From NCBI GenBank assembly GCA_013151585.1, contig JAADHY010000645.1:1-8121 (forward strand): a stretch of DNA of 8,121 bases, in the 5' to 3' direction. This stretch comes from Planctomycetota bacterium. GTDB lineage: Bacteria > Planctomycetota > Planctomycetia > Planctomycetales > Planctomycetaceae. The notes below the pieces were generated by a model that worked only from the letters and a program-made list of their open reading frames with translations, ran no database searches and was not told where the DNA came from. Made by a program: the position numbers and the translations under genes. Shown here in pieces: positions 1 through 5,613 of this stretch (position 1 is its first letter; each line of letters starts with the position of its first letter).

Positions 1-57
1 AGCTCCAATCAATGGCCAAGCGTCCCCAACTTCTACGCGGACTCTTCTTCCGTTGTT

Positions 58-588
58 ATGTTGCAGATTTTTTGGGATGAGCCATACCAACTGTCCATTG
101 ACCGCGTTTTGTGTTGTCCGCGGCTGCGGGACGAGTTCGACCGGGTCGCTCGGTCCGTCGCGCCCGATGTTGAGCCGTACCGGTTGAGGAAAGCCGCTTT
201 CGGACTGCGCAAAGCTCGCCGGTTGCGGCCGGAGCTGGTTGTGCGGATCGCGGATTGGGGGCGCCGCGTGATGACTTTCCCCGCGGCAGAGGTCGCCAGG
301 AATCCGGATCTGGTCCCGGACGCTCCTGGTGTCTATATTTTCCGGGATCAGACCGGGTACTTGTACATCGGAGAGTCGTCGAACTTACGACATCGAGTGG
401 CCAAGCATTTGGATCATTCCGACCGCAAGTCGCTGGCTCATTATTTGTGGAAAAACGGTCTGGAAGGAATCACGGTCGAGGTGCATGCTTTCGACCCGAA
501 GTCGAAAGCCAAAAGTCGAACCGTGCGGCGTGCGTACGAATCAGAGCTGATCCGTAGCCGCCGCCCACGTTTGAACGTGGCACCGTGA
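58..588 (+). CDS. GIY-YIG nuclease family protein, possibly 5'-truncated by the window edge
   Basis: This is a 176-residue protein whose C-terminal half is a GIY-YIG nuclease fold. The GIY strand is GVYIF (residues 91-95) and the YIG strand is YLYIGE (101-106). They are followed by the conserved arginines of NLRHRV (109-114), by acidic residues in YESELI (160-165) that sit where the metal-binding glutamate normally lies, and by the closing PRLN (170-173). All expected catalytic elements therefore seem present. The first 80 residues are basic and helical (YRLRKAAFGLRKARRLRPEL) and match no domain I can name; they may bind nucleic acid. Members of this superfamily include UvrC, homing endonucleases and SLX1; the exact substrate here is unknown. 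The start is uncertain: no Shine-Dalgarno precedes the ATG at 58 and the frame stays open back to base 1, so the true start may lie outside the window. The Rieske gene follows 71 bases downstream on the same strand. Confidence 0.8.
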   Translation: MLQIFWDEPYQLSIDRVLCCPRLRDEFDRVARSVAPDVEPYRLRKAAFGLRKARRLRPELVVRIADWGRRVMTFPAAEVARNPDLVPDAPGVYIFRDQTGYLYIGESSNLRHRVAKHLDHSDRKSLAHYLWKNGLEGITVEVHAFDPKSKAKSRTVRRAYESELIRSRRPRLNVAP

Positions 589-614
589 TTAATGATCGCC
601 ATATCACTTTGAGC

Positions 615-635
615 AAAAATTCGGGCAACGCCCGA
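615..635 (-). terminator. Leftward-facing intrinsic terminator between two rightward genes
   Basis: TCGGGC (621-626) and GCCCGA (630-635) form a perfect 6-bp stem with a 3-base loop. Read on the minus strand the stem is followed by ATTTTT (from AAAAAT at 615-620), the classic layout of an intrinsic terminator. Read on the plus strand there is no T-run. Both flanking genes run rightward, so if active it would stop antisense transcription coming from the right. It could also simply be a hairpin in the leader of the Rieske gene. Confidence 0.45.
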
Positions 636-644
636 TGCGCAAGA

Positions 645-649
645 AAGGA
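645..649 (+). promoter_or_regulatory. Ribosome binding site that fixes the Rieske gene start
   Basis: AAGGA lies 10 bases before the ATG at 660. It favours that start over the in-frame ATG at 585, which overlaps the end of the GIY-YIG gene and would add 25 residues unlike any Rieske protein. Confidence 0.6.
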
Positions 650-659
650 CGGACTTTCG

Positions 660-1010
660 ATGGGGCAATTTCACACCGTTGCCAAAGTTGGTGACATTCC
701 GGAAGGTGAAGGGCGCGCCTTTCCGGTCGGTGGTCGCCTGGTGGCCGTTTTCTGCGTCGACGGAGAGTACTGGGCCATCGACGATGTGTGTCCGCACCAA
801 GGAGCGTCACTCGCGGGTGGAACCGTCGAGGGCGGCAGCGTCGTCTGCCCGTGGCACGCCTGGAAATTCTGCATCCGGCGCGGCAAGTGGCTCGACTGCG
901 GAGATTCCTCTCTGGGGATCGACACCTTCGCGACCCGAGTCGTGGGGGATGAGGTTCAGGTGGAAGTCCCCAACAGCGACGATGCAGGCGCCGGACCAAC
1001 TCAGCCCTGA
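660..1010 (+). CDS. Small Rieske [2Fe-2S] ferredoxin (NirD/biphenyl-dioxygenase-ferredoxin type)
   Basis: This is a 116-residue single-domain Rieske protein and a probable soluble electron carrier. It has the two ligand loops of the fold: CPHQG (C44, H46) and CPWHAW (C63, H66), 16 residues apart, which would bind a [2Fe-2S] cluster with two Cys and two His. The spacing and length (about 105-120 residues) fit the NirD-like or dioxygenase-ferredoxin group. There is no signal peptide or membrane segment, which argues against a cytochrome bc1 Rieske subunit. The ATG at 660 is chosen because the protein then opens with the usual beta strand (FHTVAKVGDIPEG) and has a ribosome site. No oxygenase or nitrite reductase large subunit is visible nearby, so the partner is unknown. 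It lies 71 bases after the GIY-YIG gene and converges on the hydrolase gene across a shared hairpin. Confidence 0.92.
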   Translation: MGQFHTVAKVGDIPEGEGRAFPVGGRLVAVFCVDGEYWAIDDVCPHQGASLAGGTVEGGSVVCPWHAWKFCIRRGKWLDCGDSSLGIDTFATRVVGDEVQVEVPNSDDAGAGPTQP

Positions 1011-1033
1011 TCCCCGACCAATTGAGCGCGAGA

Positions 1034-1067
1034 GCGGGCGGGCGCGTGCTGGCTTGCTCCCGCCCGC
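1034..1067. terminator. Probable bidirectional terminator between converging genes
   Basis: GCGGGCGGG (1034-1042) and CCCGCCCGC (1059-1067) form a perfect 9-bp GC-only stem with a 16-base loop. It lies in the 77-base gap between the stop of the rightward Rieske gene and the stop of the leftward hydrolase gene, where a two-way terminator is expected. The trailing sequence is only partly T-rich (AATCTTCT on the plus strand), so termination may be imperfect or assisted by Rho. Confidence 0.6.
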
Positions 1068-1087
1068 AATCTTCTCCGCAAGCCGGC

Positions 1088-1774
1088 TCAACCCAGTTCG
1101 CAGGATTCTCCCGGTTTCAGCACGACGGGAACGGCCGAGGTCTCGGCTTTCACCCGGGCCGCCCAAGCATCCACGTCTTGCTCGATCAGCGGCCACGTGC
1201 TGAAGTGGGACGGGATGACGCGTTTTGGCTCGATCAGTTTCACCGCGCGCAGGGCATCATCCGGCCCCATCGTGAAATTGTCGCCGATCGGGAGCGTCGC
1301 CAGCTCAATCCCTTCCGCTCCGATCATTTTCATGTCGTAGAACAGGCCGGTGTCGCCGGCGTGGTAGATCGTTCCGTCGCTCAGCTTCAGCAGCACGCCG
1401 CACGGATTGCCGCCGTTGGATCCGTCCGGAAGCATGGAGCCGTGATGGGCGATCGTCAGTTTGACTCGCCCGAAATCGAATGCGTGTGATCCGCCGATGT
1501 GCAGCGGATGGACGTTCGAGACGCCCTGCTTCTGCAGCCACTCGGTGATCTCGAAGTTCGAAATCACCAGGGCGCCGGTCCGCTGGGCGATCGAGACCGT
1601 GTCGCCCACATGATCGCCGTGCCCGTGCGTGACGATGATCACATCCGGCGAGACGTCCTCTTCTTTCACTGCGGCCGCCGGGTTCCCATTGAAGAACGGA
1701 TCGATGATGATCGTCTTGCCGCCCGTTTCGATTTGAAACGTCCCGTGTCCGATCCAAGTCACTTTCGTTGCCAT
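1088..1774 (-). CDS. UPF0173 family metal-dependent hydrolase (metallo-beta-lactamase fold)
   Basis: This is a 228-residue protein that matches the UPF0173/YtkL group of metallo-beta-lactamase-fold hydrolases in length and motif order. It opens with TWIGHGTFQIE and IIIDPFFNGNP (residues 22-32). The metal site is THGHGDH (49-55; H50, H52, D54, H55), followed by AHHG (109-112), the HAGDTG loop (138-143; D141) and PSHF (188-191; H190). All ligands for a two-metal centre appear present. The natural substrate of the family is not established, so none is assigned. It is cytosolic, with no signal peptide. The ATG at 1774 is chosen over the upstream in-frame start at 1828 because a strong AGGAGAGGA lies 7 bases before it and homologues start at the first beta strand. 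It lies 146 bases after the prenyltransferase-repeat gene and may have its own promoter. Confidence 0.92.
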   Translation of the reverse strand: MATKVTWIGHGTFQIETGGKTIIIDPFFNGNPAAAVKEEDVSPDVIIVTHGHGDHVGDTVSIAQRTGALVISNFEITEWLQKQGVSNVHPLHIGGSHAFDFGRVKLTIAHHGSMLPDGSNGGNPCGVLLKLSDGTIYHAGDTGLFYDMKMIGAEGIELATLPIGDNFTMGPDDALRAVKLIEPKRVIPSHFSTWPLIEQDVDAWAARVKAETSAVPVVLKPGESCELG

Positions 1775-1781
1775 AGCTCGA

Positions 1782-1790
1782 TCCTCTCCT
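1782..1790 (-). promoter_or_regulatory. Strong ribosome binding site of the UPF0173 gene
   Basis: Read leftward this is AGGAGAGGA, ending 7 bases before the ATG at 1774. It is the strongest ribosome site in the window and decides the start of the hydrolase gene. Just upstream, GTCCTTTAGGAC (1801-1812) forms a small 5-bp hairpin. Confidence 0.65.
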
Positions 1791-1890
1791 CGCAAACGAT
1801 GTCCTTTAGGACAAACGCGATAGCCCACTCAACACGCAAAACGGCTTTGCCTGCTGCGACGGCATGACCGACGCAACGATCTCGGCGATG

Positions 1891-1919
1891 ACGGTAAGCC
1901 TTGTTCGCAGCCGGGTCAA
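1891..1919 (-). promoter_or_regulatory. Weak candidate promoter for the UPF0173 gene
   Basis: Read leftward, TTGACC (1919-1914) and TACCGT (1896-1891) are 17 bases apart, the ideal sigma70 spacing, in the 146-base gap before the hydrolase gene. The -35 is good (5 of 6) but the -10 is poor, and it lies right at the stop codon of the preceding gene. This is a suggestion only; readthrough from the preceding gene is equally possible. Confidence 0.22.
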
Positions 1920-1920
1920 G

Positions 1921-3495
1921 TCATTCAGCGGCTCCGGCAACAGAACCGGCCTGCTGGATCACATCTCGCTGATAGAGCGGCAAGTGACGGTAATAGACCT
2001 CAAGGGTCATGACGCAAAGACTCGTCATGTAAAGACGCCCGCCGACATGGCCGTGCCGGTCCCGGGGTTTCCAGCTTCCCGTTGCGTGGCCTTTGCGGTC
2101 CTGCGTCTTGATGAGCTGTTCGCGCATGACCTCGTTCCACCGCTTCCACTTTTCTCCGCCCCAATGATGCAGAACCTGAGTCGCATAGTAGTTGTAATAC
2201 ATCTCGTCTTCGGCGGGGCCGCGATTGGACAGGAACGTCACACCGTCCTGCAAAGGCCGCCGCTCGCGAGTCCATCCCAGGTACATGCAGCACAATAGAC
2301 CGACAGCGGTCATCGAAGCCGTTCGCTTCGGGGAACTGTATCCGTAGAAAGCGCCGCCAGCCGACTGAACGTGGTTCAAAAACTTGCCGGCCAGCGTGAG
2401 TGTCGAATCAGGAACCTTTAGCCCGGCAATGCGTGCGCTGGTCAGTGCCATCAATTGCCAGCCGGTGACAGACAGATCGCCCGGTTGGCGAGGCTCGTAC
2501 CGCCAACCCCCGCCGACAGGGTCTTGAGCATCGATGATGAAATTCACGGCGCTCTGCGCCGCTCCACGATAACGCCCCTCCCGCGTCATGGCATAAACTT
2601 CGCACAGGGCGAGCGTGGCGAGTCCTTGGGCGTACATGCGAGCGTTTTTGCGCGTCGTATGGCCTCGCAAATCGCCCAAGGGCGCTCCCTTGCGAAGACC
2701 GGACCTCCGCACGGGCAAGCGATCCGTCTTCATGTTCCTGATCAGATAAGCGAAACCGCGGCCGACCGTCTTCTTGTAAAACCCCTGCTTTGGAGTTTGG
2801 CCGGCGCCGAGAAAGGCCAGCAGCGCCATGGCCGTGGCTCCGGCCCGGCAGTCCTTCAAGTCGCCCGGATCGGTGCAGTCTTTTCCGCACGCCGGTCGCC
2901 AATGGTCGAAGCTCCAACTGCCATCTCTGTCCTGGTGTTTGGCCAGCCAGGCCAAGCCGGAGCTGACGGCTGCTTCGCTGGCCGGCGTGCCACCTTGGCT
3001 AGCCACCAACGCCGCTCGCGCCGCCCCCGTGCGTCCTTCGAAATCGGAACCGAGTTTGATAGGCGGACCGGTTGCAGACGAGAGCCGCTCGGGAATCGAG
3101 AGAGCGAGATCGTTGACGTTGATGTCCACCCGCGCCCACGGCGCCTCGCGAAGTGCGGCGGTGGGCTTGTCCGGCTCGCCCGGGGTGCTGAGCTGGATCT
3201 CCAGATCACTGTCAGGAGTCACGATCAGCTCGGCGACCTCCGGTTGGTCCGCCGCGAACTCGGCCACGGTGACCAGTTCCGACACCTTCGGCTCCGCTTG
3301 AAACATGATGCAGGCCAAGAGCAGCAAGAGCAACAAGTGGAAAGCGAGGCTGAGTAGGAAGCCGGACACGGAGGCCAACAGCGGGCGCCGGTTCAGAACA
3401 GCCCAAAAGGGGACGTGCCAACTTCGTCGCGCTGTGTGTTTGTCCGGCGACGCAGATGCCTCGGCCGATTGCGGCCGATCGTCGCTTGTTCCCAT
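1921..3495 (-). CDS. Membrane-anchored prenyltransferase/squalene-oxidase-repeat protein, planctomycete type
   Basis: This is a 524-residue protein in three parts. The N-terminal cytosolic tail (1-38) is followed by one strongly hydrophobic segment (about 39-65, with a run of leucines) that would act as a membrane anchor. Next is a linker of about 110 residues containing the GRTGAARAALVASQGG stretch (155-169). The rest is an alpha/alpha-barrel of terpene-cyclase-like repeats, with QW-type motifs at QDRDGSWSFDHW (188-199), GGGWRYEP (328-335), TQDRKGHATGSW (464-475) and a final turn near 484-508. I find no DxDD acid motif of squalene-hopene cyclases, so cyclase activity is doubtful; a binding or scaffolding role at the membrane is more likely (inference). 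The ATG at 3495 is 18 bases after the pyrE stop, with no clear ribosome site, which suggests co-transcription and coupled translation. Its true function is unknown. Confidence 0.85.
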   Translation of the reverse strand: MGTSDDRPQSAEASASPDKHTARRSWHVPFWAVLNRRPLLASVSGFLLSLAFHLLLLLLLACIMFQAEPKVSELVTVAEFAADQPEVAELIVTPDSDLEIQLSTPGEPDKPTAALREAPWARVDINVNDLALSIPERLSSATGPPIKLGSDFEGRTGAARAALVASQGGTPASEAAVSSGLAWLAKHQDRDGSWSFDHWRPACGKDCTDPGDLKDCRAGATAMALLAFLGAGQTPKQGFYKKTVGRGFAYLIRNMKTDRLPVRRSGLRKGAPLGDLRGHTTRKNARMYAQGLATLALCEVYAMTREGRYRGAAQSAVNFIIDAQDPVGGGWRYEPRQPGDLSVTGWQLMALTSARIAGLKVPDSTLTLAGKFLNHVQSAGGAFYGYSSPKRTASMTAVGLLCCMYLGWTRERRPLQDGVTFLSNRGPAEDEMYYNYYATQVLHHWGGEKWKRWNEVMREQLIKTQDRKGHATGSWKPRDRHGHVGGRLYMTSLCVMTLEVYYRHLPLYQRDVIQQAGSVAGAAE

Positions 3496-3513
3496 GGCGT
3501 CAACGTAAGCCGA

Positions 3514-4068
3514 TCAGGCCTTTGGCGGCGTAATCCCGAAATCCTCGATCGTCAGCAGGGCTCGGAAAGGCAAGTTCCGTCGAGCGAAATTCTCGGCGCC
3601 GCCTTCCATCCGATCCACGATTCCCACGACGTGCACGACGCGGCATCCGAACTCTTCGGCTCGATCCACAGCCCGCAAGGCGCTTCCTCCGGTCGTGACG
3701 ACGTCTTCGACGATGACAACCCGCGCTCCCGGTTGAACAGGCCCTTCGATGTATCGCTGCGTCCCGTGTCCTTTCGGCTCTTTGCGCACCAGGAACCCAT
3801 CCAGTGACCGACCGCGAGAAGCTGCGACGGCCAACATCGCTCCGATGATCGGGTCCGCCCCGATCGACATCCCGCCGATCGCGTCAAACTCAACGTCGTC
3901 CAAAAGTTCCAGCAGCCCTTCGCTGACCAGCCGCAATCCTTCCGAATGCAACGTGATCTGCTTGCCATCCAGGTAGTAGCTGGACTTTTTCCCCGAGGCG
4001 AGAGTGAAATCGCCAAACTGAAGAGCTCGCTCCCGAAAGAGCCCGATCAACTTCTGGCGGTCGTACAT
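3514..4068 (-). CDS. pyrE: Orotate phosphoribosyltransferase
   Basis: This 184-residue enzyme joins orotate and PRPP to give orotidine 5'-phosphate in de novo UMP synthesis, in the cytosol. The N-terminal hood has FTLASGKKSSYYLDGK (21-36), typical of the family. The flexible catalytic loop is VRKEPKGHGT (94-103), with the basic residues R95, K96, K99 and H101. The PRPP-binding motif VVIVEDVVTTGGS (117-129) includes the paired acidic ED and TTGGS phosphate loop. Length and motif order are normal for a bacterial PyrE. The ATG at 4068 is chosen because the upstream in-frame extension to 4218 is unlike the family and an AAAGGA (4078-4083) lies 9 bases before this ATG. No other pyrimidine gene is in view. 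The prenyltransferase-repeat gene follows after only 18 bases, and a structured 165-base leader precedes pyrE. Confidence 0.96.
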   Translation of the reverse strand: MYDRQKLIGLFRERALQFGDFTLASGKKSSYYLDGKQITLHSEGLRLVSEGLLELLDDVEFDAIGGMSIGADPIIGAMLAVAASRGRSLDGFLVRKEPKGHGTQRYIEGPVQPGARVVIVEDVVTTGGSALRAVDRAEEFGCRVVHVVGIVDRMEGGAENFARRNLPFRALLTIEDFGITPPKA

Positions 4069-4146
4069 CCTGCGTTTTCCTTTCTTGACGGACGCGGCGC
4101 GGCACCAACGCTCCCAAATGTCTTTTCCGCACTCTGACCCATTTTC

Positions 4147-4184
4147 GCCGGCGATAGACGCCGGCAGAAGGACTACCTGCCGGC
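4147..4184 (-). repeat. Inverted repeats in the pyrE leader
   Basis: GCCGGCAG (4160-4167) and CTGCCGGC (4177-4184) form a perfect 8-bp stem with a 9-base loop. A further GCCGGC copy lies at 4147-4152 and another at 4219-4224, so several alternative stems are possible in the 165-base gap between the small basic gene and pyrE. No T-run follows on either strand, so a simple intrinsic terminator is unlikely. A leader structure affecting pyrE expression is possible but not shown. Confidence 0.4.
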
Positions 4185-4233
4185 ATGCTCGCCCCGGAAC
4201 GCTGAAGGCTCGCGGCAAGCCGGCGGACTGACT

Positions 4234-4353
4234 CTACTTGCGGCGCTGACGCTGCTGAATGCCTTTGGCGACATCGCGCTGCAATTTCTTCTTCTGCAAA
4301 TGCGGAAACTTCGAAGCTGGCTTCCGCACCATGTCCTGACGTTTGCCACTCAT
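4234..4353 (-). CDS. Very basic 39-residue small protein, function unknown
   Basis: This is a short reading frame of 39 residues, ending in TAG. Fourteen of 39 residues are Lys or Arg and only two are Asp, with KKK (21-23) and a QRQRRK tail (34-39), so it is strongly cationic and may bind RNA, DNA or the ribosome (inference). It has no signal peptide, no membrane segment and no Gly-Gly tail. I do not recognise the family; it is not the Thx ribosomal protein by sequence. Support for it being real comes from its place in a leftward gene series between the E1-like gene and pyrE, and from its compact, protein-like composition (MVRKPASKFPHLQKKKL). The ribosome site is weak (only an A-rich AAAAAAGAA about 10 bases before the ATG), so expression is unproven. 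The frame is open further upstream, but that extension overlaps the E1-like gene and is not protein-like. Confidence 0.55.
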   Translation of the reverse strand: MSGKRQDMVRKPASKFPHLQKKKLQRDVAKGIQQRQRRK

Positions 4354-4406
4354 GATTTCGCGATTCTTTTTTGAAGCGTGACTTAAACTCGAAAGGTGAT
4401 TCAAAG

Positions 4407-4471
4407 GCGGGCGCCCGCGACGCGGACCGCGCTGCGTCGTCGCCCTGTCTGGGAGAGCGCGGTCCGGCGTC
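4407..4471 (-). terminator. Large hairpin at the end of the E1-like gene, possible terminator
   Basis: GACGCGGACCGCGCT (4419-4433) pairs with AGCGCGGTCCGGCGTC (4456-4471) in a 15-bp stem with one bulged base and a 22-base loop. It overlaps the stop codon of the E1-like gene (4470-4472). Immediately beyond it on the minus strand lies a second perfect palindrome, GCGGGCGCCCGC (4407-4418), followed by only a short TTT. The position fits a terminator or 3'-end stabilising structure separating the E1-like gene from the small basic gene; the weak T-run makes the terminator call moderate. Confidence 0.45.
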
Positions 4472-5234
4472 ACTGATGCTCCGAACGTCCCCCGCAAACC
4501 GGACAATCTCGGTTGCGGAAAATCTTGCATTTGCGGAAAGTCATTTCCCGCAAATCGCAAACCAGCAACTCGCCGGCCAAGGTCTTTCCGAACTCGGCGA
4601 TCACTTTGATCGCCTCCATCGCTCCCACACACCCAATTGTACCGGAAACTGCCCCGAAAACCGGAAACTGGCGTTTCCACGCCGGTGGATTCTCCGGGTA
4701 AAGGCATGCCAGACACGGGGTTTGGCCGGGAACGATGGTCGTGACCTGTGCTTCCAAATCGTACATGGCACACTCGACCAGCGGCTTGCCCTGCCGGACG
4801 GCTTCGCGGTTCATCGCGAATCGTTCGTTGAACAAGGGGGCGCAGTCGACCACGACGTCTGCCTCACCGACCAGCCGGGCCGCGTTCTGCTCGTTGATGT
4901 TTTCGGGAACGGCTTCAATTTCCAGACGGGGATTCAGTTCTCGGAGCCGCCGCGCTGCGGATTCCACGCGCGGCTTGCCGATCCAGTCGTGAGTCATCAA
5001 CAACTGACGGTTCAGATCGCTCGGCTTGACGTTGCCAGCGTGCGCCAGGATGAGCCGACCAACGCCCGCCGCGGCCAGCTCGTACGCCACCACACTGCCC
5101 AGCCCCCCGACGCGCGAAACCAACACCGACGCGCCTTTTAGCCGCTCCTGCCCTGCCTCCCCAAAGCCCGGCACCCAAATCTGCCACTCATAGATTGCCC
5201 GTTCCTGGTCGGTCAAAGGGATTCGCTTACCCAT
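4470..5234 (-). CDS. Divergent ThiF/MoeB/HesA family E1-like protein
   Basis: This 254-residue protein has the E1-like fold that activates ubiquitin-like sulfur carriers (ThiS, MoaD) by adenylation. The nucleotide loop is VSRVGGLGS (39-47), followed by AYELAAAGVGRL. The DLNRQ motif (73-77) and DCAPLFNERF (130-139, D130 being the usual metal/ATP aspartate) are kept. Two CxxC pairs (C174/C177 and C244/C247) would bind a structural zinc. The stretch FGAVSGTIGCVGAMEAIK (193-210) matches the late conserved helix. Oddities: the first residues of the Gly-rich loop are S-R rather than G-A/G, and the acidic DxD after the loop is replaced by HAG (65-67). Activity is therefore uncertain, and it may be a distinct subfamily. 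No ThiS/MoaD-like partner is visible. GAGGG (5243-5247) 8 bases before the ATG supports the start. Confidence 0.85.
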   Translation of the reverse strand: MGKRIPLTDQERAIYEWQIWVPGFGEAGQERLKGASVLVSRVGGLGSVVAYELAAAGVGRLILAHAGNVKPSDLNRQLLMTHDWIGKPRVESAARRLRELNPRLEIEAVPENINEQNAARLVGEADVVVDCAPLFNERFAMNREAVRQGKPLVECAMYDLEAQVTTIVPGQTPCLACLYPENPPAWKRQFPVFGAVSGTIGCVGAMEAIKVIAEFGKTLAGELLVCDLREMTFRKCKIFRNRDCPVCGGRSEHQ

Positions 5235-5242
5235 GATCGCGT

Positions 5243-5247
5243 CCCTC
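5243..5247 (-). promoter_or_regulatory. Ribosome binding site of the E1-like gene
   Basis: Read leftward, GAGGG lies 8 bases before the ATG at 5234, with AAA just before it. It supports this start, which also gives a full-length N-terminus. An anti-Shine-Dalgarno-like CACCTCCT (5281-5274) sits about 26 bases further upstream in the leader. Confidence 0.5.
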
Positions 5248-5376
5248 TTTCGTAATGTTGTGGTTACAGTAGCAGGAGGTGAACAAGAACGCGCTCCAAC
5301 AGAACACCATCTCCGAAAGTGCAGAAACCGACGCGCCCCCAGCGTGGCAACGGCGAGTCAGCTTTTTCGCGGCGCC

Positions 5377-5385
5377 ATTGTAACA
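5377..5385 (-). promoter_or_regulatory. Candidate extended -10 promoter for the E1-like gene
   Basis: Read leftward the sequence is TGTTACAAT, which matches the extended -10 consensus TGnTATAAT at all but one position. No good -35 is seen at the usual spacing, which extended -10 promoters tolerate. It would start transcription about 130 bases before the E1-like gene. An imperfect hairpin, CACGGG-C-TCG (5384-5393) with CGACCCGTG (5408-5416), lies directly upstream and overlaps the TG. Confidence 0.33.
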
Positions 5386-5488
5386 CGGGCTCGGGAACCG
5401 ACGCTATCGACCCGTGGCATGCGGGAACCGGATGCGGTGTTCGCAAAGAGTCTATCTCGAGATGGGACCGAAAACCTTCGATCGCTTC

Positions 5489-5546
5489 GGGTGGCTCGGC
5501 CGGGAGGGGCGGCCTGGAGGCTCACTTCGTTCGACCCCAGCCACCC
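5489..5546. repeat. Nested palindrome, possible dispersed intergenic repeat
   Basis: GGGTGGCT (5489-5496) and AGCCACCC (5539-5546) are perfect 8-bp inverted repeats. Inside them GGCCG (5498-5502) and CGGCC (5510-5514) form a second stem, and GGCCTGGAGG (5511-5520) can partly pair with CCCCAGCC (5535-5542) around the CTCACTTCGTTCGA stretch. The arrangement resembles REP-like or other dispersed palindromic intergenic elements. It lies 68 bases beyond the end of the activase gene and might also act as its terminator, though no T-run follows on the minus strand. Confidence 0.45.
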
Positions 5547-5613
5547 GTCCGACCGGTGGAGCGGCGCAGGTCCGACCCATGACGGACTGCTTTCCTCGCT
5601 TTTTTCCGTTGCG

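Larger units (their letters stand above)
5235..5613. other. 379-base gene-free region between E1-like and activase genes
   Basis: No convincing gene is seen here on either strand: the open frames are short and have arginine- and proline-rich composition typical of chance frames in GC-rich DNA. What it holds is a ribosome site and leader for the E1-like gene, a candidate extended -10 promoter at 5377-5385, two direct copies of GGGAACCG (5393-5400 and 5423-5430), a nested palindrome (5489-5546), and two direct copies of GTCCGACC (5547-5554 and 5570-5577). The region probably marks a break between transcription units. Confidence 0.6.

Noticed and set aside
2455..3357. A 300-residue rightward open frame opposite the prenyltransferase-repeat gene
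   Set aside because: It is fully antisense to a gene with recognisable repeats and a membrane anchor; its own sequence is rich in Arg, Gly and Ala with no domain, as expected of a chance frame.
1921..3495. Squalene-hopene cyclase
   Set aside because: There is no DxDD motif, only one anchor at the N-terminus, and the length is below that of a complete cyclase.
4234..4353. Small basic protein as the ubiquitin-like substrate of the E1-like protein
   Set aside because: It is far too short for a beta-grasp fold and lacks the C-terminal Gly-Gly that such carriers need.
4234..4773. A 179-residue leftward frame that ends with the small basic protein
   Set aside because: Its upstream part overlaps the E1-like gene in another frame and is not protein-like; only the last 39 residues look real.
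4371..5141. A 256-residue rightward open frame
   Set aside because: It is antisense to the E1-like gene, which has clear motifs; no domain is recognisable in it.
5274..5281. AGGAGGTG on the plus strand as a ribosome site for a rightward gene
   Set aside because: No start codon at a suitable distance opens a protein-like frame.
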